From NCBI GenBank assembly GCA_947630415.1, contig CANRHM010000046.1:1-9765 (forward strand): a stretch of 9,765 bases of DNA, in the 5' to 3' direction. The position numbers were made by a program, and so were the translations under genes. Each line of letters opens with the position of its first letter. The first letter of the stretch is position 1. Under the pieces are notes generated by a model. The model did not search any database. It was not told where the DNA came from and saw only the letters and a program-made list of their open reading frames with translations. The DNA is from an uncultured Bacilli bacterium. Its GTDB lineage: Bacteria; Bacillota_I; Bacilli_A; RF39; UBA660. Positions 6,870 through 9,765 of this stretch are shown here, piece by piece.

Positions 6870-7577
6870 GTGGCTAAAGTGGATATAGGAATAATACTTA
6901 TTGCAGGTGTTTTGGTAGGAGTCACGATTTTTATTATTGGAAAACCTAAAAAAGAAGGAAAGAGGGAAAAAGATCTTTCTTATTATGTTAAGATGCCTTT
7001 ACAATATACGATTGATCAAGTACCAGTTTCCTTAAAAGAATTTCAAAAAAAGGATAAAGATTTTGATCCTACTTATTTTTCGTTTATTGCTTTTTGTTTG
7101 TTTCGAGAGGTACAAGAAGCTTGGTCCAATCGTAACTTAAATAAATTAAAATCCCTTATTGGAGAACGTCTTTTTGAAACGTATGAAAAAGTAATTACGA
7201 ACTTCATCCAAAAAGGACAAAAGAATGTCATTCAAGATTTAATGCTTTTAAATGCGAAGATTTGTTCCGTTAAAATAGAAAACAATAAAGAAACAATTCA
7301 AGTTTTAATGATGGTGAGTTGTTATGACTATTTAATAGCTACTTCTTCTCATCGCCTTTTATCAGGAAATAGTGAGCGTAAACTTTCGATTACTTATTTA
7401 GTGGAATTTGAACGTACCAAAGAAGCAAATGAGGAGGCTATTATTTGTTCTAACTGTAAACAACTAGTAGATAAAAAACATGCCATCAGATGCCCTTTCT
7501 GTAATCAAGAATTAGTGCCAAAGTCGTATGACTTTATTATTACGAATAAAGTGGTTTTAAAAGAAACGGAGTTTTAA
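6870..7577 (+). CDS. Tim44-like domain protein with N-terminal membrane anchor and zinc ribbon
   Basis: This 235-residue protein has one membrane span near the N-terminus (about 5-24, IGIILIAGVLVGVTIFIIGK), a basic linker, then a Tim44-like domain (about 60-190). The pattern F-x-F-I-A-F-x-L-F-R-E-V-Q-E-A-W-S-N-R-N-L-x-K-L and the later KGQKNVIQDLMLL are typical of the bacterial 'Tim44 family' predicted lipid-binding or transport proteins. A zinc ribbon is inserted late: CSNC (193-196) and CPFC (208-211). It is probably anchored in the membrane with the domain in the cytoplasm; the exact role of this family in Firmicutes is not known. The start is uncertain: GTG at 6870 has only GAAGG four bases upstream, while GTG at 6879 has a better placed AGGGTGG and would make 232 residues. 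The alkD-like gene starts one base after its stop. Confidence 0.82.
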   Translation: MAKVDIGIILIAGVLVGVTIFIIGKPKKEGKREKDLSYYVKMPLQYTIDQVPVSLKEFQKKDKDFDPTYFSFIAFCLFREVQEAWSNRNLNKLKSLIGERLFETYEKVITNFIQKGQKNVIQDLMLLNAKICSVKIENNKETIQVLMMVSCYDYLIATSSHRLLSGNSERKLSITYLVEFERTKEANEEAIICSNCKQLVDKKHAIRCPFCNQELVPKSYDFIITNKVVLKETEF

Positions 7578-7578
7578 A

Positions 7579-8274
7579 ATGCTTATTTGGACCCAGGAAT
7601 TATATCAAAAATATTTAGAAGAATTAATGCGTAATAGGGAAGAAGAGTACCGTCTTTTTCAAGAAAAGATCATTGCTTCTAAAAGTCCTATTTTAGGAGT
7701 TCGTACGCCTATTTTAGATAAGTTGGCAAAAAAAATCGGAAAGACGGATATTCCTTCTTTTTTAGCTTTGGTCGAAAATAAATTTTTCGAAGAAACATTG
7801 GTGGAAGGAATGGTTCTAGCTTCGATCAAAGAAAAAGAAGTCTTTTTAAAAGCGTTTAAAAAGTACCTTCCTAAAATTGATTCGTGGGCTACTTGTGACT
7901 TATGTATGGCACGGTATAAAATCATTGGTAAGAACAAAGACTATTTTTATCCTTCTATTCAAAAGTGGACTTTATCGAAAGATACCTTTACTTCTAGGGT
8001 GGGTTTAGTTCTTTTAATGGATTATTATTTAGATACCCATTTAGAGGAGATTTTTTCACTTATTGAAAGAATGAAAGCAACAGGGTACTATGCTTTAATG
8101 GCTGCTAGTTGGCTTCTAAGTGTGGCCTTAGTCAAAGATTATGATAAAACGGTTTCTTTTCTTTCCAGAAACACCTTAAATGTATTTGTTCACAATAAAG
8201 CCATTCAAAAAGCAAGAGAATCTAGAAGAATAACGAAAGAACAAAAAGAAGCACTTTTAAAATTAAAACGATAA
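7579..8274 (+). CDS. AlkD-family DNA alkylation repair protein (DNA glycosylase-like)
   Basis: This 231-residue all-helical protein matches the AlkD family of HEAT-repeat-like glycosylases, which remove alkylated bases such as 3- and 7-methylpurines. Family marks visible are ILGVRTPILDKLAKKI (38-53), EETLVEGMVLA (71-81), KIDSWATCD (99-107), SRVGLVLLMDYY (139-150), AASWLLS (175-181) and NKAIQKARESRRIT near the end. By eye W103, D107, R140 and W178 line up with the Trp, catalytic Asp, Arg and Trp of Bacillus cereus AlkD (109, 113, 148, 187), so the active site looks intact. The ATG has CGGAG (7567-7571) seven bases upstream, within the end of the Tim44-like gene; the pair is probably co-transcribed and coupled. 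The paralogue AlkC is much less likely on these motifs. Confidence 0.9.
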   Translation: MLIWTQELYQKYLEELMRNREEEYRLFQEKIIASKSPILGVRTPILDKLAKKIGKTDIPSFLALVENKFFEETLVEGMVLASIKEKEVFLKAFKKYLPKIDSWATCDLCMARYKIIGKNKDYFYPSIQKWTLSKDTFTSRVGLVLLMDYYLDTHLEEIFSLIERMKATGYYALMAASWLLSVALVKDYDKTVSFLSRNTLNVFVHNKAIQKARESRRITKEQKEALLKLKR

Positions 8275-8275
8275 A

Positions 8276-8298
8276 AAAGGCATCCCGTGGATGTCTTT
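8276..8298 (-). terminator. Terminator between convergent genes, strongest for the minus-strand operon
   Basis: GGCATCC (8279-8285) pairs with GGATGTC (8289-8295), with one G-T pair and a 3-base loop, and the stem can be extended by A-T pairs to 8276/8298. Read on the minus strand it ends in six Ts (complement of 8273-8278), a good terminator for the yidD-lipoprotein operon. On the plus strand the tail TTTATT is weaker but may also stop alkD transcription. Confidence 0.78.
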
Positions 8299-9166
8299 AT
8301 TGATATAATTCTTCCTGTAAAGCTTCAATATTCTTACTCATAAGTGAGATGTAATCTTCTTTATCATCTCGTTCTTGATCCGTAATATTATCAAGTCTTC
8401 TAAATGTTTTGGTTTTGCAATTCGTTTGATCAATCACTTTCGTAATCGTTGGATTTTCGGTATCGTATTCAAACATGAATAAGTAATCAACTTCTTTGTT
8501 CTTGAAAAGATTGATGACATTGTTCACAACTTTCTCGGATGGAACACCATTCTTTTCATCGAGCGAAATAACATTTAATCCATATTTTTCTAAGTATTTA
8601 AGGGTATCGTTACTAACGACAATCGTTTTATTAACGGCATTTTCAGCAGCCAGTTTAATTTCAGCATCAAGTTCTGATAGAGCTAATTGTAAAGCTTCGT
8701 AGTTATCATCAATTTCTTTTTCTAAATAACTATTCGTTAAATATTCTTTTAATCCATTTCTTATATTTTGGGTCATCATCAACAAGTGAGAAGGATTTAA
8801 CCAAAGTTCTTCGACCCCATAGGTAAGTTCCATTCCAAATGCACTATCGATGATTAAAAGATTCGTGTTTCGATTTAATAACTCTGAAGCGGTATCTTTA
8901 TCGTTACTTAAATGATTGTAGATAAAAAGTTCTTTCTTACTATAATCTTTTAATTGCTTTTCACTTAAACTGTAAGTACTGGTGTTGGTGTCGTCTGGAT
9001 AAATAGAAGAGATGACCGCATGTTCTCCATAAAGTGAACTCGTAATATATTCGAGTGGATACACCGTCGTTACAATTTCAATATTTTCTAGACTATCTCG
9101 TTTAAAACACCCCGTCATTAAAAATAACACTAAAACCAAAAGCCCCATTCTTTTTATTGTTTTCAT
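8297..9166 (-). CDS. ZnuA-like metal ABC transporter substrate-binding lipoprotein, variant lacking usual His ligands
   Basis: This 289-residue protein has a signal peptide (KTIKRMGLLVLVLFL) ending in the lipobox LMTGC with C20 as the lipid-bearing cysteine, so it sits on the outer face of the membrane. The body follows the metal-binding (cluster A-I, ZnuA/AdcA/MntC) fold: IVTTVYPLEYITSSLYGEHA (31-50), ELWLNPSHL (120-128), TIVVSNDTLKYLEKYGL (181-197) and a C-terminal helix. In zinc and manganese binders these regions carry the ligands DPHxY, HLWLSP and SHDAFGY. Here they read TNTSTY (60-65), EELWLNP (119-125) and SNDTLKY (185-191), so three metal histidines are replaced. It may bind something else or have a non-transport role. 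No permease or ATPase gene is adjacent. The ATG follows the yidD stop directly, with GGAAGGAAG inside the end of yidD as ribosome site. Confidence 0.85.
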   Translation of the reverse strand: MKTIKRMGLLVLVLFLMTGCFKRDSLENIEIVTTVYPLEYITSSLYGEHAVISSIYPDDTNTSTYSLSEKQLKDYSKKELFIYNHLSNDKDTASELLNRNTNLLIIDSAFGMELTYGVEELWLNPSHLLMMTQNIRNGLKEYLTNSYLEKEIDDNYEALQLALSELDAEIKLAAENAVNKTIVVSNDTLKYLEKYGLNVISLDEKNGVPSEKVVNNVINLFKNKEVDYLFMFEYDTENPTITKVIDQTNCKTKTFRRLDNITDQERDDKEDYISLMSKNIEALQEELYQ

Positions 9167-9388
9167 TTATTTTTCTTCCTTCCTTGGTACAGGATCATAC
9201 CCTGCTTTAAAAAGTGGATTACATTTTAAAATGCGCTTGATGGATAGATATGTTCCTTTGATACTGCCATAGGTCCCAATCGCCTCAATCGCATAATTAG
9301 AACACGTTGGCTGATACCTACAGTAAGCATGATGAGATAAGGGAGTCATTTGATAAATTTTAATCAAGCCTACTAAAAAGTATTTCAT
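9167..9388 (-). CDS. yidD: Membrane protein insertion efficiency factor YidD
   Basis: This 73-residue protein is a full-length YidD, a small membrane-associated factor that helps YidC-dependent insertion of inner-membrane proteins. The family core is clear: IYQMTPLSHHAYCRYQPTCS (11-30) with C23 and C29, the Y-A-x-E-A-I helix (32-37), KRILKCNP (51-58) with C56, and DPVP (65-68). The start has GGAG (9395-9398 on the plus strand) about seven bases upstream and sits behind a recognisable promoter. In many bacteria yidD lies between rnpA and yidC; here it instead leads an operon with the ZnuA-like lipoprotein gene, which begins at the very next base after its stop. No other gene of the rnpA cluster is in the window. 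Confidence 0.96.
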   Translation of the reverse strand: MKYFLVGLIKIYQMTPLSHHAYCRYQPTCSNYAIEAIGTYGSIKGTYLSIKRILKCNPLFKAGYDPVPRKEEK

Positions 9389-9405
9389 TTTCCATCTCCA
9401 TTCTT

Positions 9406-9434
9406 ATTGTACTAGAAAAAAAGACAAAAAACAA
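9406..9434 (-). promoter_or_regulatory. Promoter of the yidD-lipoprotein operon
   Basis: Read on the minus strand, TTGTTT (9434-9429) is followed after 17 bp by TACAAT (9411-9406). The yidD start codon lies 17 bases downstream of the -10 box, so the 5' leader is very short. Confidence 0.65.
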
Positions 9435-9524
9435 TTCTAAAAAATAAGTAAAAAGATGAAATGTTAATTTTCATTTGGAAGTCCGTTTTTAACAAAATAA
9501 CGGAATTAAGTCTGATTATAGTAT

Positions 9525-9588
9525 AATGAAATTTAAAATCAAGGGCGAGTGAAATGAGTTTATATACCCTTGATTTTTAAATTTCATT
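9525..9588. repeat. Long hairpin inside the repeat element
   Basis: The left arm 9525-9545 (AATGAAATTTAAAATCAAGGG minus its first base is AT-rich and ends in GGG) pairs with the right arm 9567-9588 over about 21 bp, with a single unpaired base in the T run of the right arm. The loop is 21 bases (9546-9566). A TATAAT at 9522-9527 overlaps the foot of the stem, but no good -35 box is seen. There is no T tract, so it is not a simple terminator. Confidence 0.8.
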
Positions 9589-9598
9589 GATTATAATA

Positions 9599-9633
9599 AG
9601 TAATACAAATAAAGTTATTCTTTATTTGTTACT
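9599..9633. repeat. Second hairpin inside the repeat element
   Basis: The arm 9599-9614 pairs with CTTTATTTGTTACT (9620-9633) over 14 bp with a two-base bulge (TA, 9604-9605) and a 5-base loop TTATT. It lies 10 bases after the first hairpin. Again no T tract follows. Confidence 0.78.
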
Positions 9634-9765
9634 AAACAATTAAAGGCATCCTATTGAAATAAAAACGGAATTATGTTTAAAAAACGGACATTTGTTTGTT
9701 ATTTTCGTCGTGGAAAAATTTAACATTTTATGTATTCTTTTACTTACTTTTATCAATCTTATTTC

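Larger units (their letters stand above)
9481..9698. repeat. Compact non-coding repeat element with inverted ends and three ACGGA motif copies
   Basis: GTCCGTTTTTAAC (9481-9493) and GTTTAAAAAACGGAC (9675-9689) are inverted copies of each other except for two extra bases in the right copy. A 15-base motif is repeated in direct orientation: ACGGAATTAAGTCTG (9500-9514), ACGGAATTATGTTTA (9665-9679) and ACGGACATTTGTTTG (9684-9698); the last two are 19 bp apart. The left inverted end is a fourth, reversed ACGGAC copy. ATTTG occurs at 9473-9477 and 9690-9694, near both ends, but does not abut the left end. Between the ends lie two long hairpins and no credible gene. Repeated motifs at both ends resemble transposase-binding ends of multi-site elements (IS21-, Mu- or Tn7-type) or a miniature transposable element. 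The type is inference; the repeats are directly visible. Confidence 0.6.
9435..9765. other. Non-coding stretch upstream of yidD to window end
   Basis: Apart from the repeat element and hairpins listed separately, I see no gene, tRNA or known riboswitch here. The open frames are very short (8 codons from ATG 9554, 16 codons from ATG 9674). From 9699 to 9765 the sequence is simple AT-rich DNA with no clear promoter or stem. Whether a gene begins just beyond 9765 cannot be seen. Confidence 0.7.

Noticed and set aside
9406..9415. ATTGTACTAG identical to 222-231, a possible second GntR operator at the yidD promoter
   Set aside because: Only one half-site matches; the partner position (9422-9428) does not resemble TAATACA. 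Ten bases of AT-rich promoter sequence can match by chance.
9481..9698. Retron-like non-coding RNA (inverted ends around long hairpins)
   Set aside because: No reverse transcriptase gene is in the window, and the conserved priming guanosine layout cannot be shown. Repeated transposase-site-like motifs explain the ends better.
9481..9698. CRISPR array
   Set aside because: The motif copies are only about 15 bases, imperfect and irregularly spaced (165 and 19 bp), with no set of equal spacers and no cas gene.
9674..9724. 16-codon open frame from ATG 9674
   Set aside because: No ribosome site precedes it and it runs through the repeat motifs, so coding is unlikely.

Overview
The window is AT-rich DNA from a low-GC Gram-positive bacterium (Firmicutes/Bacilli, possibly a lineage near Erysipelotrichia or the free-living relatives of Mollicutes). 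Evidence: strong AAAGGAGG-type ribosome sites, TTGACT/TATAAT promoters with 17-bp spacers, short U-tailed terminators, one TTG and one GTG start, and Firmicutes-like families (YtrA-type GntR, YidD, AlkD-like, Tim44-like). The 11 stop codons seen are 9 TAA and 2 TAG, with no TGA. Trp is read from TGG and no gene contains an in-frame TGA, so the standard bacterial code fits. No lineage can be fixed without a search.

Layout, left to right. (1) 1-188: the C-terminal tail of an Rpn/PD-(D/E)XK-type nuclease-transposase protein and its terminator. (2) 190-3459: a self-contained operon with promoter, operator-like palindrome, ABC ATPase, large ABC-2-type permease, YtrA-like GntR regulator and terminator. 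The GntR protein probably represses its own operon. (3) 3461-5353: a single-gene unit encoding an unrecognised 606-residue protein, with its own promoter and a terminator overlapping its stop. (4) 5379-6636: a two-gene operon of unrecognised soluble proteins (235 and 151 residues). (5) 6656-6821: a monocistronic tRNA-Glu(CTC) with promoter and terminator. (6) 6843-8274: a membrane-anchored Tim44-like zinc-ribbon protein followed one base later by an AlkD-family DNA glycosylase-like protein. (7) 8276-9434, minus strand: yidD followed without any gap by a ZnuA-like substrate-binding lipoprotein, ending in a terminator shared with the convergent alkD-like gene. (8) 9435-9765: non-coding DNA holding a compact structured repeat element of about 210 bp, with inverted ends, three copies of an ACGGA-motif and two long hairpins.

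Most genes are ordinary housekeeping or envelope functions. The parts worth a second look are the structured element at 9481-9698, the ZnuA-like lipoprotein in which the usual histidine metal ligands appear to be replaced, its tight coupling to yidD, and the three unrecognised genes at 3517-6615. I found no convincing new defence or mobile system inside the window.
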